NCBI GenBank assembly: GCA_028641055.1
Contig: CM054058.1
Coordinates: 499,303,919-499,367,918 of the forward strand
DNA from: Alopecurus myosuroides
Lineage: Eukaryota > Streptophyta > Magnoliopsida > Poales > Poaceae
Length of the DNA stretch: 64,000 nucleotides
Direction of reading: 5' to 3'
Below are positions 21,567 to 33,120 of the stretch, piece after piece (the stretch's first letter is position 1; every line of letters starts with the position of its first letter). The notes below the pieces were generated by a model. The model did not search any database and was not told where the DNA came from. It worked only from the letters and a program-made list of their open reading frames with translations. A program made the position numbers and the translations under genes.

Positions 21567-23221
21567 TGAAGGGAATATGCCCGAGAGGCAATAATAAAGT
21601 GTTTATTATATATTATTCCTTGTTTATGATAGATGTTTATTTCTCATGCTAGAATTGTATTAACCGGAAATGTTGATACATGTGTGATTAATAAACAAAC
21701 CGACGTTCCTAGTGAAGCCTATCTTTTAACTAGCTCGTTGATTAAACAGATGATCAAGTTTTCCTGATCATGAACATTGGATGTTGTTAATAACGGGGTC
21801 ATGTCATTAGGAGAATGACATGATGAACTTAAACCCTAACTAAGTATAACAATACGATCAAGTCATTTAGTTTTGTTGTTATATCTTACATTCGAAGTAA
21901 CATTATTCCTTAGACCATGAGATCATGTTAATCACTAATACCGAAAGAATACTTTGATGACATCAAACGTCACACCGTAAAAGGGTGACTATAAAGGTGG
22001 CATTGGATATTCGAAAAGTGTTGGTTGAAGCTCATGGATCGAAAATGGGATTTGTCCATCCAATATGACGGATAGATATACTCAGGGCCCTCTCGGTGAT
22101 ATCACATCGACACCGCTTGCAAGCAAGTGATATGATCACAAGGATGTTATATCACGGGAACGAGAAAAGAGTACTTGTCGGATAACGAGATCGAACAAGG
22201 TATAGTGGATACCGATGATCTTATCTCGGACAAGTAATATATCGAGAGACAAAGGGAAATCGTTACGACGTTGAAAGGTTCACACGATCACGAGAGTCAT
22301 CGTTGAATATATAGGAGTCATCACGGTTTTCCAGACCCCGCTGTTGATTATTGATCGGAGAGGAGTCTCGATCATGTCTATAATATTCGCGAACCATACG
22401 GAGACACACTTAAGGTTCGATGAAGCGTTTAGAGAGGATACGGAATACCGAAGAATATTTTGGGCAGCTCCGAAATTGTTTCGGGGAAAATTGAAATAGT
22501 TCAAGGGGTTTTTCGTCGAACGGTTGTTAATAGAATTAACAAATGGTTCGAGGTGCTGCATGCAAATGTTTGTTAATGGAATTAACAAATATAATTAAAG
22601 AAATAAAAATGTTTTATTTATTTATTAAAGAAAAACCTTTGGAATTTCTAAGTGGGAAATTAAGGAATTTTGAGTGGGTGTGAGTGGAGCTTCCACTCAC
22701 ATGAAGAGAGGAAGGGGTGGGGGCACCCATGGCTGGCCGCACCCCCCTTGGGCTGCCTCCCCCTCCCCTATAAAAGGAGGGTGAGGGATCTCTCTTCTCT
22801 ACACACTTGCCCACTCTTTTTCCCTTCCATCCGCTGCTCAATTCCATGGTCTCCGGCTTGGCGAAGCCCTGACCGTGGGATTCTTCACCACCACCACGCC
22901 GTCGTGCTGCTGGAATTCCGGAGGGATCCTCTACTTCCGCAACCCGCTGGAACGAGGGAACGGAACTCTTCATCGAGCTGAACGTGTGACCGATTACGGA
23001 GGCACCGCCGGATTGCGGTGCTCTTCTTCTCGCTCGGGATCGGCGTGAGAACGACTACGCCAACAACGAGATCTTTTCTCGTACCACTTTGAGTCTTCGA
23101 GGGTATGTTATCTCAAGACTCTCTTTCTCCCTGTTGCCTTTCATCTCATAGATTAGATCTTAGCCTTTCGGATTTATCGCGCGTAGGAAATTTTTTGTTT
23201 TCTATGCTACGTTCCCCTTCA
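21567..23221 (+). repeat. 3' LTR of element D
   Basis: 1655 bp, same ends as the 5' LTR. TATA box TATAAAA at 22769-22775. It holds the 24-bp segment missing from the 5' LTR (around 22344-22368). Confidence 0.95.
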
Positions 23222-23226
23222 TTTAG

Positions 23227-23264
23227 CACTTGCCTTACCCCTACTCGGGGGTAACCCCCCGACA
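23227..23264 (-). repeat. 3' LTR of element C, distal part
   Basis: 38 bp that complete the LTR split by D; the minus strand begins TGTCGGGGGGTTACC. Followed at 23265-23280 by the polypurine tract (minus strand CAGCTTCGGGGACTAA). Confidence 0.93.
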
Positions 23265-23990
23265 TTAGTCCCCGAAGCTGGTAGAGTCCTGCGAACTTGT
23301 TCGCTGGGCCCTGCCAGCTTAAAAACAAATCTTGCCTTCGCACTGTAAGATGCCGAGTTGCATCTCCGAGTAGCCTTCAACTCTCGCTTGAATCTTATCT
23401 ACTCCGAGTAGCATTGCCTTTCTTCCTCTATGCCGAGTAAAAAGACTTAGTGAAATTCCAAACTCACTCCTGCTGAATCAGACAGAATCCATCTCTTCGT
23501 GTCGCTACAGGGCACGTGTCACTCCCCCGTACCCCTGACGCCTCAGTGCCTGGGATATGGCAGGCCACGCGCCCATAACTGCGACCAGGGCCCACCAGCC
23601 CGTTAAGTCACTTCAACTGCACTCAATAGCCCACGATCTCGACGTGGGATTAATTGCGCCCGTTACGCGCGCAATATGCGCTGTGTGCATTTCTAACGGT
23701 TGCGCTACCCACGCCGCACGATCTCCATGCACGATCAATCCGCGAATAACTCACCGGTAACTGCAACTCAAGGGAGCGGGATAAATACCCCCTCGCCGCT
23801 CCCTTCTTCTCTTTCCTGCTCTCTTCCACCTCTTGCCCCTTCGTCTCTCCGCCGCCGCCGAGTGCTCCGCCACCGCAACCGCTTGCCGTGCCGCAGCTCC
23901 ACGCGCCACCGGAGAGACAAAGAGACATCCAGATTCCGATTCACATCTTCCACCAGTGCCTCCGCTTCCCAGATTCGCATCTCCGCCGCC
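23265..23990. other. 3' region of element C with polypurine tract and antisense promoter
   Basis: Polypurine tract at 23265-23280 on the minus strand. The rest is non-coding with repeated CCGAGTAG/CCGAGTTG octamers (about 23354, 23370, 23404). A TATA-like GATAAATACC lies at 23780-23789, about 210 bp before the antisense ATG at 23991, and is the likely antisense promoter. Confidence 0.65.
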
Positions 23991-24946
23991 ATGGCTGCAC
24001 GCGGAGAGGACGATGCCGCCGCCCGCACCGGCTGGGAAGGCTCCGATGTCACGGCAGAAGACTGCCAGTGGCTGGTAAACACACGCCGCGTGCCTCCCGG
24101 CGTGATGTGCCGCCATCCAGGTAAAGAGATCATCCCTAAGCCCGAAACGGATGAGTATGTCGTTTTTCTTGCGCACTTCAAGCGCGGCTTCGGCCTTCCG
24201 ATTTCTGAATTCTTTTCCAAGTTCCTTGAGCATTTTGGCCTCCAGCCACATCACCTCCCACCAAATTCCCTCATCATGCTCTCCACCCACGCCGTGGTGT
24301 GTGAAGCTTTCCTTGGCGTGTACCCAACAATCCACACATGGGCACGCTACTTCTTCCTTCGAAAATAGAGCATCCCCAATCCGGGTAAAATAGACAGTGC
24401 CCGCACCATGACCCAGACAGGCTGCGCCATGATGCTGCAGCGCTCCACTGGTAGCCACCCAAGAGCCAAGGGCCTGGAATCTGTGCGCAAGTGGCAGCGC
24501 AGCTTCCTCTACGTGAAGAACGTGGCCACGGAAGACGGGAAACCAATCGAGAACCGGATAGGCCTTCCCAAATTCCGGAATGCCCTTCCTACTCAGCAGA
24601 ACTGGGGCTACCACCCGAGGAACACCATCGAGGATGTGGTCCAGGTCGAGCAGCGTCTGAGCGAGTTGCGGGAGCAGGGATTCCGCCGAGATGATCCAAT
24701 CGCGTGTTGGATCTCGCGCCGCGTTCTCCCCCTCCAGCGCAGCTCGCACAAGATGTGCCACATGGGAGGATCTCGCGACTGCACAAGGACCACCACCTTC
24801 GAGCTCACCAAGGAGGATGTGGCTATCTGGGCGAGGTCCATCATGCAGACCACGCTCTCCGACAACTGGTTGTATGGCTTCGAGCCGTACAGCCGCACCA
24901 AACGCATTGAACAGGTTAGCCTTCTACACTCTGCTTTTGCACTTTG

Positions 24947-25158
24947 ATACCGAGTAGAATGCCATGAATATCCAGTTTGGCTCTATATGCTTTGTGTTTT
25001 CATGCCGTGTTGAGTAGAAATCCTTAGCCGAATATGCTTTGTGTTCGCATGTTATCCCGAGTAGAACTCCTCAGCTCTATATGCTTTATGTTTGCATGCT
25101 GTTCCGAGTAGAATCACTTAGACAAATATGCTTTGTGTTTGCATGTCCTTCCGAGTGG
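24947..25158 (+). repeat. About 58-bp tandem repeat inside antisense intron 1 of C
   Basis: Four imperfect units, each with CCGAGTAGAA followed by about 20-25 bp and TATATGCTTTGTGTTTGCATG. Lies wholly between donor 24915 and acceptor 25195. Confidence 0.8.
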
Positions 25159-26226
25159 ATCTCAACTCATTGTGTTATCTTGCTTGCCTTCACAGCACAT
25201 TGATCGGCAGAGAAGGGAAGATGCCGCGGTCTTCGAGAGCAACTGGCATGAAGACCGACAGGAGGACGACGAGAAGGCCTACGACACGCAGGACAACCTC
25301 TGCATCCCGCATGCCACACAGCCTGGTAAGCATCGAGTTGACGCGTCTATTCGGGACTGGTCCGAGGATGACGAAGGTGACTAAGTTCGCCTATCTGCTT
25401 ACTCGCAACCCAGTCCGACTTCCTTCTCTGTCTCTAAAGCTTCTCTTTCTTCTTCTACTCTGAAGAGGATCTCGAGCATGAGGATGACGAGGAGGCCTTG
25501 TAGGACAATCCCTTGTCCGTGGCTGCTCCCAGCACTCGGAAGAGGGCTGGCAGCGGTGCCCAGGAGCCTGCTTCCAAGAAGCCCAAGAAAGTGAATAAGC
25601 TCACCACTGCTAGGCGACAGCCTCCCACCGTCAAGGGGTAAGTTATCTCACCCGAGTACTAATTTGCTGCCATTTCTCGCTATGATTTTCCCCTTCTCTT
25701 TTTCTGAACTCTTTCTTCTCTTCCAGCGATCCTATGGATGCTGATGCTGCCGCGGCCCCTACTCGCACCAAGAGGAAACCCGTGGTGGACCTCGAGAAGC
25801 TCGTCGATCTCTCCGACGAGGATGATGAACCAGCACCACAGGACAGGGCGCGTGCGCCCTCTCCTATGAAGATCGAAGAAGAGGACATCGGCACCGAGAA
25901 CATGGGCGCAGGTGACCAGGACGACGAGAACTTGGAGCAGCAAACCTACGCGCACCAGAGTGCGCAGGATGCTGCTCAGAATGAGACGCGTCCCTCTCCC
26001 CCAGCTGCATCAGCTGGGGAGAATGTTGAAGAAGAGACCGAGAACCGAGACCGAGCCGCCCTTGAGCGGCAGGACGAGAACACCGAGCAGCAGGAAGAAC
26101 AAACTGCTGCTCAAGATGACCCCGCGGCCAGGCCGCGGGTAGAAGAACCAGTTTACGCAAGACCTGATCCCGCTGCCGAGCAGCGGGTTGTGACGACCGT
26201 GGTGGAGCCTGTTCTGTAGAGCCAAG

Positions 26227-26280
26227 CGCAGCCAGACGCTGCGCAGGGTAGGCGGCACAGACGCTGCGCAGGGTAGCCGG
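26227..26280 (+). repeat. Short direct duplication in exon 4 of C's antisense gene
   Basis: CAGACGCTGCGCAGGGTAG occurs twice, about 25 bp apart, with GCGGCA between. It probably adds to the frame disruption just after the TAG at 26217. Confidence 0.75.
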
Positions 26281-29008
26281 CCCCTTGTGCCGCCTACCCA
26301 GCAGGCTACTCCACCAACTGCACCAAGCCCTCCCCCAAAACAGAAGACGACCAAGACTGCATCTCAGCTGATGCCTCCTCCCGCTGCGCGCCAAGTGCCT
26401 CCACCCGTCTCTCGGGCGGACACCGGCAAGAAGACCGCCAAGCCTGAAGCTGCCCCTGTTCGGAAGAATCCACCGCACAAGGTTGTGCAGTTCCCGGATC
26501 TGATGCCACCACCCAAGGCACCAACGAGAACGCAACTCACCATCGGCGCTGCTGGTGGATCCGCTAGCCCAGGCGAAGGGTCAAGTGCTGAAGGTGCTGC
26601 TCGGGCACAAGGCAGCTGGCCATCATACCTGCTGTCTGTGTCCAAGCAACACAGCATCTCTCTGTCCAAAGGCGAGAAGCGCTTTCCGCCTTGAAGGAAG
26701 GCCAGGCCAGGGCAGTGGACGCCAAGCTCAAAGCCAAGAAACCCATTGAGTTCTACTCGCGCGAAGCCGGTGAGGACGACATCCAGTCACAAGGGCTAAC
26801 CGCGGTCGTGGATCGGGTAGCCTTTATTGACAAGGTCTGGGAGAGTGATGCCCACGGCATCGAGAAGTGGAACGACAGCGTGCTGGGCGAAGTTGACCAC
26901 TACAGCGTCGACTGGAACAAAGCCGACATCGGCTGTGCTCCAATGACCGTTGCCTCCGACACCTGCACGCTAGCCGGGAAACTATTTTGCATCCGCAAAG
27001 CCGCCGAGGACATCGAATAGACATACGTTGTAGGTTTTTTCTTGCTTTTCCGAGTTGCACTTTTTCTTTTCTTCTTCTCTTCTTCTTGTTCTTGTTCTCC
27101 TATCCGTTCCCCAGTCCTCGAGATTCGGGCCGAGTAGACGGGTACTCAACCGAGTTGCCGTCTTCTCGGGCCAAATCTCCCAAAATTTCTCTAACTCCTT
27201 TTCTTCTTCTTCACAGAATAGCCTCTTGAAGAGGACCAACCTGTTCCGCCGGCTGCTTTGGAACCACAGCATCGCGAAGAAACGCATCGCGGCTCTTGAA
27301 GCCGAACGCAAGGATGCTGCTGCGTTGGAGCAGGCGGCACTGGACCGTGCTCTCCAAATCTCCGAAATCGAAGGTAAGCTTCTAGCTATTCGGTTTGCGC
27401 GTATTGTGTTTACGCCCGCTTTTGCTTTTTGCTATAAATCTGTTTATTCTGCAGGCAAATTCAAAGAACTGCAGGAGCAGCACGAGCACTGCCACGTCTT
27501 CACTGCCTCCGCCGAAAGCAAAATTAAGCAACTGGAAGGTGAGTTGCCGTCTTCTCTGCTATTGTATCTTTTTCTTTACTTGGTTACTCTTCTAATAGTG
27601 TTGTTCTTCTCGCAGAAGAGTATAAGACTTTCCGGGAGCATCACCTCAATTGTCTGGTGCCCGCCGAGGTAAAACAGCAGCTGGAAACTCGGGAAGCAGA
27701 GCTTCGGAAGGAACGCGACACGGAGCGCGCCGAGTTCGAACAGATGCAGGTCCAACTCAAGAGTGCACTCCAGGAGGCCTTGGACCAGGCTGCCGAGAAG
27801 GAAGAGATCAAGAAAACTTCCAAGGCCAGAGAGAAGACCCTCGAGGCGGAACTCGAAGTGTTGAAGAAGCACAACGTGCAGCTCATGCAGCAGATTGCCA
27901 ACGCGCGCAGCATCGAAGACAGGCACATTGCCGACGAGGAGGATTGGAAGATCAAGCTGGACGCGCTGCTTGTTGATCTTAGAAGTAAGTTTCCTCTTCC
28001 CGGGATTTAGCTGTTTCTTCTTCTCCGCTACCTGGCTTGCTTTTCCTCCGACTCTTTCTTCTTGGTTTTATCTCTTCTCTGCCTCCCTATCTAACTTTTA
28101 TTAGTTTCTCTCTAGATATCTTCCCTGATCTTTGCGCCACGAGTTCGCCTGCTCTGGCTAAGGCCCAAGAACTCCGAGCTGCATTCGGGCTGCCCATTAA
28201 CACCAAATCCAGCGTCAATGACAACCTCCTAAACATCAAGACCCAGCTTCGCCAACTCAAGGGCCTGGGCACCACCATGCTGTCCACAGCGTACAAACTC
28301 CACAATCTGTTCTCGCTGGACCAATCCGTGCCCAACAGCTTCATCGCGCTCGCTGAGAAGCTGGACGGTGTGAAGGCCGAGTTGAAGAAATGGCGCGCTT
28401 CGGCAGCTCGGGCAGAGGCGGATGAGTTGCTCCACTTCATTTGCAGCTGGTATGAGAACCTCAACCTCGACCGGATCATTCAGATGCGCCAAGACTCCAA
28501 GTGGTCCAAGGATCCCGATTGTATTGCTCGCCGGAAAGCAGCAGCTTATGAGGTAGCCTCCTACGCGGACACCGCCTCCTACATCGACGGCCTCCCCGAG
28601 CCAGACACTGAAGCTGAGGAAGAGGACGACGATGAAGATGAGGACACCGAGTCGGATGACTTGAGCTTCTTCGAAGAGGGTGCCGCGAAAGGGGATGCCG
28701 AGAAGGGAAAGGGCCAGGTCATGGATGGATCCGAGTTGGGCACCGGCGCGGGTGCCGAGCAGGCGCAGTCCAGCGCACAAGGGGCCACTGTCACCACTGA
28801 GATGGTGATCAACCAGGCGGCACCCGAGTTGGGCTCAACTGCAGCTGCTACATCTGACGCCGCTGCTCTACTCCGGACCCAGTCCACTGCATCCACTTCG
28901 GCCACCGATCCCATCTCGGTTGCCACTGCAACTTCTGAAGCTGCCAACGCCAACCCCGAGGCTGATGCTGCCGACGCCAACTTGGACAACACCGCTACCT
29001 CCAACTAG

Positions 29009-29652
29009 TGAAACCCTGAAAAACTTATTCTCTAGAGCTTTTATCAGATCCCCGGGATGCCGGGTGCAAATGTATCAAACTATTTAAGTCTTTTGCTGCT
29101 ACTCATTTTTATTTCCTTTGAGGTTTGATACTTAAGCAATTCTGGCTCAATGCCGGGTTGCGTTAATATGAAAGTCCCCGAGTTGCATTTTTTATCCGCT
29201 CTTCCTTTTTATCTCAGCTCTTACCTGCAACTTGTTGCTTTTTTGGTAGTCGAGTCACAGGAGTTCAAAGTTGGAGTTTCAAATACTCAACCACTTAGAA
29301 AAATCATAGTAACGCTGCCCACCACTTAGCCGAAAAGAAAAAACAGTAAAAAACACTCTATTCGGTTGCCACACGCTTCCTTTCCTTTGCAAGTTTTCAT
29401 GTGTTCATTGACCCTTTGGCTTGTTCTAGGCTTGCCATGAAGCCGGGTTGCGGACAGCAGCAGAGTCGCAGAGTGTCCGGTGAGTTTAGACACACTACTT
29501 TGTATGCTTTTGAAATTCTAAGTGTTTCAACCGAATAGACAAAGCAAAACAGAGTAAACACAAGGAACAATTTGGACGAGGGCAGTCCCCGAGTTCAATT
29601 TCAGATTGCCGAATAGAAGTTTAACTCGGATAAGGATACATACACATTTTGC
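29009..29652. other. Non-coding junction between antisense gene and integrase of C
   Basis: Convergent 3' ends of the two units. AT-rich, with polypurine-like boxes on the minus strand (AACTCGGGGACT near 29175 and 29583) like the true polypurine tract at 23265. No open frame. Confidence 0.65.
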
Positions 29653-31668
29653 TCACGAATGAAAACGTCGGAGTAGAGCTATATTCCAGGGGTGCTTGGA
29701 TTCCTCTCCTGCTCTATCCGGTCTGTTCTTCTGGGGTGGCTGTACGTCAACAAGATAGTACGCATCATTGTGCAAGGCCTTGCTCACGATGAAAGGCCCT
29801 TCCCACGGAGGAGATAGCTTGTGCATCCCGGCAGTGCGCTGCACGAGCCTGAGGACCATGTCTCCTTCTCGGAAAACCCTTGGGTTCACTTTCCGGCTGT
29901 GATAACGCCTCAAGTTTTGCTGATACACAGCTGAACGTGACAGAGTTAACTCTCTTGCTTCTTCTAGCAGGTCAACGTCATTTTCTCGAGCTTCTCTAGC
30001 CTCTGCCTCAGTGTAGAGGGTTACTCGGGGCGATTCATGCTCTAGGTCAGTGGGCAACACGGCCTCAGCTCCATATACCAGGAAGAATGGCGTGTAGCCG
30101 GTTGACCGGTTAGGGGTAGTCCTTAGACTCCACAACACCGCTGGCAACTCGTCTAGCCAACACCCAGGTGTTTTCAGCAACGGCTCAATCAGCCCTGGCT
30201 TTATGCCTGATAGCACCATGCCATTTGCTCTTTCAACTTGCCCATTGGAGGCGGGATGCACAACAGATGCAACATCTAGCCTGATCCGCTTCTCTCTACA
30301 GAACCTCGCAAAAGCACCCTCAGCAAAATTTGTGCCATTGTCCGTGATGATGCTGTGCGGGTAGCCATATCTCAGGATTATGTCCTTCAGGAAACTCACA
30401 GCTGTGGCTCCATCGCACTTCCGAATAGGCTTCACCTCAATCCATTTAGTGAACTTGTCAACCATGACTAAGATGTGCGTCATGTTGCCTCTAGCCGGCT
30501 TGAAAGGACCCACCATATCCAAGCACCAAACAGCAAAGGGCCAAGTAATGGGAATGGTCTTCAACTCGGAAGCTGGCATATGAATCTTACTTGCAAATCT
30601 TTGGCAGCCATTGCACTTTCTCACAATATCTTCAGCTTGCTTCAAGGCAGTGAGCCGAAAGAAACCATGCCGAAAAGCCTTGTTGACCAGAGCCCGAGAA
30701 GAGGCGTGATGCCCGCATTCTCCTTGGTGTATCTCCACCAGAATTTCTTCTCCTTCTTCTGGCTCTACACAGCGCTGCAGCACTCCGGTAGGACTTCTTC
30801 TATGCAGCACATCTCTGAAGATTGTATAGCCTTTGGATCTTCTCTGGATTTTCCTCGAGGTAACCTCATCACTTGGCAAGGTGCCGTCCTTTAGAAAGGA
30901 TAATATGGGCAGAGCCCAACTCGGTGTCTCCCGGATAGGAAACACTGGTTCGTCCAGTTCCATTGGATCAGCCACCACTTCTTCTTCTTCTGAGTTGGGG
31001 ACGAGTCTCCGAAGCCCCGAGCGGTTGGCAAGGACTTCCTCAATGAATGCGACAGTCCCCGAGTTGGGAGGGGCAGTCCCCGAGTAAGAAGGGACAGTCC
31101 CCGGGTTGCAGGTGCCAGTCCCCGGGATGGCGACGGCAGTCCCCGGGTTCTCTTTTGCAGCCTCCCAGTCAATCTCCATTGGGACAGCTTCCTCACCAGG
31201 CAGAAAAGGAACGAATATAGATTCCGAGTTGGGGGATGGCTTGATAGATGGCTTCCTCAAATGCTCCAAGGCAATCCCAGCTGGGATGTACTGCCGGGAA
31301 GACCCCAACTTGGACAGCTCATCAGCTGCCTCATTCTCTGCTCGGTGTATGTGTTGGAACTCGCATCCTTCAAAGAAACCAGTCATGGTTTGCACCAGGA
31401 ACCGATATGAAGCCATGTTGGCATCCAGAGCATCCCAAGTGCCTGAAACTTGTTGCACAACCAGATCCGAGTCGCCATAGCAGATGATGCGCTGCACGCC
31501 AACCTCCTTGGCCACCTTCAAGCCGTGTACCACGGCCTCGTACTCTGCTACATTGTTGGATGCTTTGAAGTGGATCTGCAGCACATACTTGAGTTGATCT
31601 CGCTTGGGTGACGTGAGCACCACGCCAGCACCCAGGCCTTCCTTCACTTTGGAGCCATCAAAATGCAT
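29653..31668 (-). CDS. RNase H and integrase of element C
   Basis: 671 codons without a stop. RNase H: HFDGSKVKEGLGAG, NVAEYEAVVHGLKVA, YGDSDLVVQQ, NEAADELSK. Then a low-complexity linker built from a 7-residue repeat (x-P/S-G-T-xxx, encoded at 31053-31157). Then the integrase zinc-binding part (GECGHHASS, CNGCQRF) and core with all three acidic residues: DMVGPFKP, ITDNGTNF, SNGQVERANG. The C-terminal GDMVLRL and PPWEGPFIV blocks and the end HPWNIALLRRF are complete. This is the best-preserved integrase of the window. The frame is separated from RT by one TAG (31672-31674) at a likely Trp codon. Confidence 0.94.
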   Translation of the reverse strand: MHFDGSKVKEGLGAGVVLTSPKRDQLKYVLQIHFKASNNVAEYEAVVHGLKVAKEVGVQRIICYGDSDLVVQQVSGTWDALDANMASYRFLVQTMTGFFEGCEFQHIHRAENEAADELSKLGSSRQYIPAGIALEHLRKPSIKPSPNSESIFVPFLPGEEAVPMEIDWEAAKENPGTAVAIPGTGTCNPGTVPSYSGTAPPNSGTVAFIEEVLANRSGLRRLVPNSEEEEVVADPMELDEPVFPIRETPSWALPILSFLKDGTLPSDEVTSRKIQRRSKGYTIFRDVLHRRSPTGVLQRCVEPEEGEEILVEIHQGECGHHASSRALVNKAFRHGFFRLTALKQAEDIVRKCNGCQRFASKIHMPASELKTIPITWPFAVWCLDMVGPFKPARGNMTHILVMVDKFTKWIEVKPIRKCDGATAVSFLKDIILRYGYPHSIITDNGTNFAEGAFARFCREKRIRLDVASVVHPASNGQVERANGMVLSGIKPGLIEPLLKTPGCWLDELPAVLWSLRTTPNRSTGYTPFFLVYGAEAVLPTDLEHESPRVTLYTEAEAREARENDVDLLEEARELTLSRSAVYQQNLRRYHSRKVNPRVFREGDMVLRLVQRTAGMHKLSPPWEGPFIVSKALHNDAYYLVDVQPPQKNRPDRAGEESKHPWNIALLRRFHS
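31053..31157 (-). repeat. 21-bp minisatellite encoding PGT-rich linker in element C pol
   Basis: Plus-strand CAGTCCCC starts at 31053, 31074, 31095, 31116 and 31137, exactly 21 bp apart. On the coding strand each unit contains GGGGACTG, very like the polypurine tract CGGGGACT next to the 3' LTR. In-frame it gives five 7-residue units between RNase H and integrase. Confidence 0.92.
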
Positions 31669-31671
31669 CTT

Positions 31672-33120
31672 CTAGTAGTTGGCTACCGGAGAAGGAGGCT
31701 CATACTGCACCTCAGCCCAATCCACCAGAAACTCCGCCAGAATCTGAGACTTGATGGCTTCTCTTCTCGCATACGCTGGAGCATACGCGGCCAGCTTAAT
31801 TACCCACTTGGCTACTCTGCCACTTGCTTCCTTGTTGCCCATGATGTCCGAGATGGGAGCAGAACTCACCACAGTGATGGGATGCTCTTGGAAATAGTGC
31901 TTCAGCTTCTTGGCCCCCAGGTACACGCCGTAAGTCATCTTCTGGTAGTGCGGGTAGTTCTGTTTCGAGTTGGACAACACTTCACTCAGATAGTACACTG
32001 GCCGCTGCACAGTCTTGCCTTCCTCTTCTCTTTCCACCACAATCACAACGCTGACCACTCGGTTAGTCGCGGCAATGTACAGCAGCATTGGCTCTTTGGG
32101 TAGCGTACTAGCCAAGATGGGAGCGCTACCCAGCATGGCTTTCAACTCCTTGAAGGCCACATCAGCTTGCGGTGTCCAGACGAATTTGTCGCTTTTCTTC
32201 ATCAACTGATACAGAGGCGAGGCCTTCTCGCCCATCCTGCCCAGGAAGCGGCTCAGAGAAGCCAAGCAACCAGTGAACTTTTGCACATCCTTCAGGGATC
32301 TCGGCAAAGACATGCTCTCAATAGCTTTTATCTTTGAAGGATTGGCCTCAATGCCCCGACTGGATACCAAGAAACCGAGTAGCTTGCCAGCCGGGACGCC
32401 AAAAGTGCATTTAGTCGGGTTCAGCTTCATCTTGTACTTGCGCAAGTTGGCAAATGTTTCCTCAATGTCACTAAGCAGAGTATGTGTTTTATTCGTTTTG
32501 ATGACAATGTCATCTACGTACACCTGCACATTTTTGCCAATTTGATCATGCAAGCATTTCTGCATGCATCTCTGATAGGTAGCCCCAGCATTCCGCAACC
32601 CAAAGCACATGACGCGATAGCAATAAGCCCCGTACGGGGTAATGAAAGCAGTCTTTATTTGATCAGCAGGGTTGAGAGCTATCTGGTGAAAACCAGAGTA
32701 GGCATCTATGAAAGACAGAAGCTCACAACCAGCAGTGGAATCGATCACCTGATCTATGCGGGGTAGCGGAAAGGGATCCTTGGGGCAGGCCTTGTTCAGG
32801 TCGGTGTAGTCGACGCACATGCGCCATGTGGTGTCGGCCTTGGGATCCTCCTTCTTCTTCTCAACCATGACCGGGTTGGCTAGCCAGTCCGGATGTAAAA
32901 CCTCCATGATGAAGTTGCTTATCAGCAACTTGGTGATCTGATCACCGATAGCTTTCCTCCTCTCATCTCCGAAGCGGCGCATCGCCTGCTTCACTGGCTT
33001 GGCATCATGCCGCACATGTAGCGAGTGCTCAACCAACTCCCTCGGGACACATGGTAAATCCTCATTGGACCAGGCAAAGACATCCCGATTCTCACGGAGG
33101 AAGTGGATGAGCTCGCTTTC
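31672..33120 (-). CDS. Reverse transcriptase of element C
   Basis: Open from the TAG at 33121-33123 down to 31672. RT blocks: WLANPVMVEKKK, MCVDYTDLNKACPKDPFPLPRID, IDAYSGFHQIAL, CFGLRNAGATY, YVDDIVIKTN (YVDD at 32509-32520), FGVPAGKLLGFLVSSRGIEAN. Then the connection and RNaseH_2-like region (FTGCLASLSRFLGRMGEKASP, VAKWVIKLAAYAP). Ends in TAG 31672-31674 before KMHFDGSK; the codon is probably a mutated TGG. Otherwise intact. Confidence 0.94.
   Translation of the reverse strand, partial: ESELIHFLRENRDVFAWSNEDLPCVPRELVEHSLHVRHDAKPVKQAMRRFGDERRKAIGDQITKLLISNFIMEVLHPDWLANPVMVEKKKEDPKADTTWRMCVDYTDLNKACPKDPFPLPRIDQVIDSTAGCELLSFIDAYSGFHQIALNPADQIKTAFITPYGAYCYRVMCFGLRNAGATYQRCMQKCLHDQIGKNVQVYVDDIVIKTNKTHTLLSDIEETFANLRKYKMKLNPTKCTFGVPAGKLLGFLVSSRGIEANPSKIKAIESMSLPRSLKDVQKFTGCLASLSRFLGRMGEKASPLYQLMKKSDKFVWTPQADVAFKELKAMLGSAPILASTLPKEPMLLYIAATNRVVSVVIVVEREEEGKTVQRPVYYLSEVLSNSKQNYPHYQKMTYGVYLGAKKLKHYFQEHPITVVSSAPISDIMGNKEASGRVAKWVIKLAAYAPAYARREAIKSQILAEFLVDWAEVQYEPPSPVANY

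Larger units (their letters stand above)
14720..23221 (+). mobile_element. Element D: BARE-1/WIS/Angela-like Copia retrotransposon
   Basis: 8.5-kb plus-strand Copia element: 5' LTR 14720-16350, primer binding site 16352, leader to 17545, gag-pol 17546-21533, polypurine tract 21551-21566, 3' LTR 21567-23221. LTR start TGAAGGGAATATGCCCGAGAGG and the leader (CACGTGATGATCGG and CAGACATGGCCT blocks) resemble the BARE-1/WIS/Angela group of Pooideae. About 26 LTR substitutions by eye in about 1.63 kb (about 1.6%). Only three coding lesions are visible, so D is recent but defective. Confidence 0.95.
23991..29008 (+). pseudogene. Antisense gene of element C: PF04195-like N-terminus, acidic/Pro-rich middle, coiled coil, eight exons
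   Basis: Opposite to C's gag-pol. Exons inferred: 23991-24914, 25196-25325, 25466-25637, 25727 to about 27020, 27217-27373, 27455-27538, 27616-27984, 28116-29008. Exon 1 has the PF04195-like block (VFLAHFKRGFGLPISEFF, then LSTHAVVCEAFLGVYPT). Exon 4 is acidic and Pro-rich; exons 5-8 are long coiled coil (RIAALEAERKDAAALEQAAL) ending in an acidic Ala/Thr-rich tail. Phases join exactly across the last three introns. Stops: TAG 24366-24368, TAG 25501-25503, TAG 26217-26219, and 27018-27020. Related in plan, and distantly in sequence, to the A and B antisense genes. Function unknown. Confidence 0.75.

Noticed and set aside
25864..26535. 223-codon minus-strand frame over C's antisense exon 4
   Set aside because: Shadow of the acidic exon on the plus strand; Arg/Leu-rich composition is the complement of Glu/Gln codons.
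31053..31157. CRISPR-like regular spacing
   Set aside because: A 21-bp in-frame minisatellite in a plant retrotransposon gene; no spacers and no cas genes.
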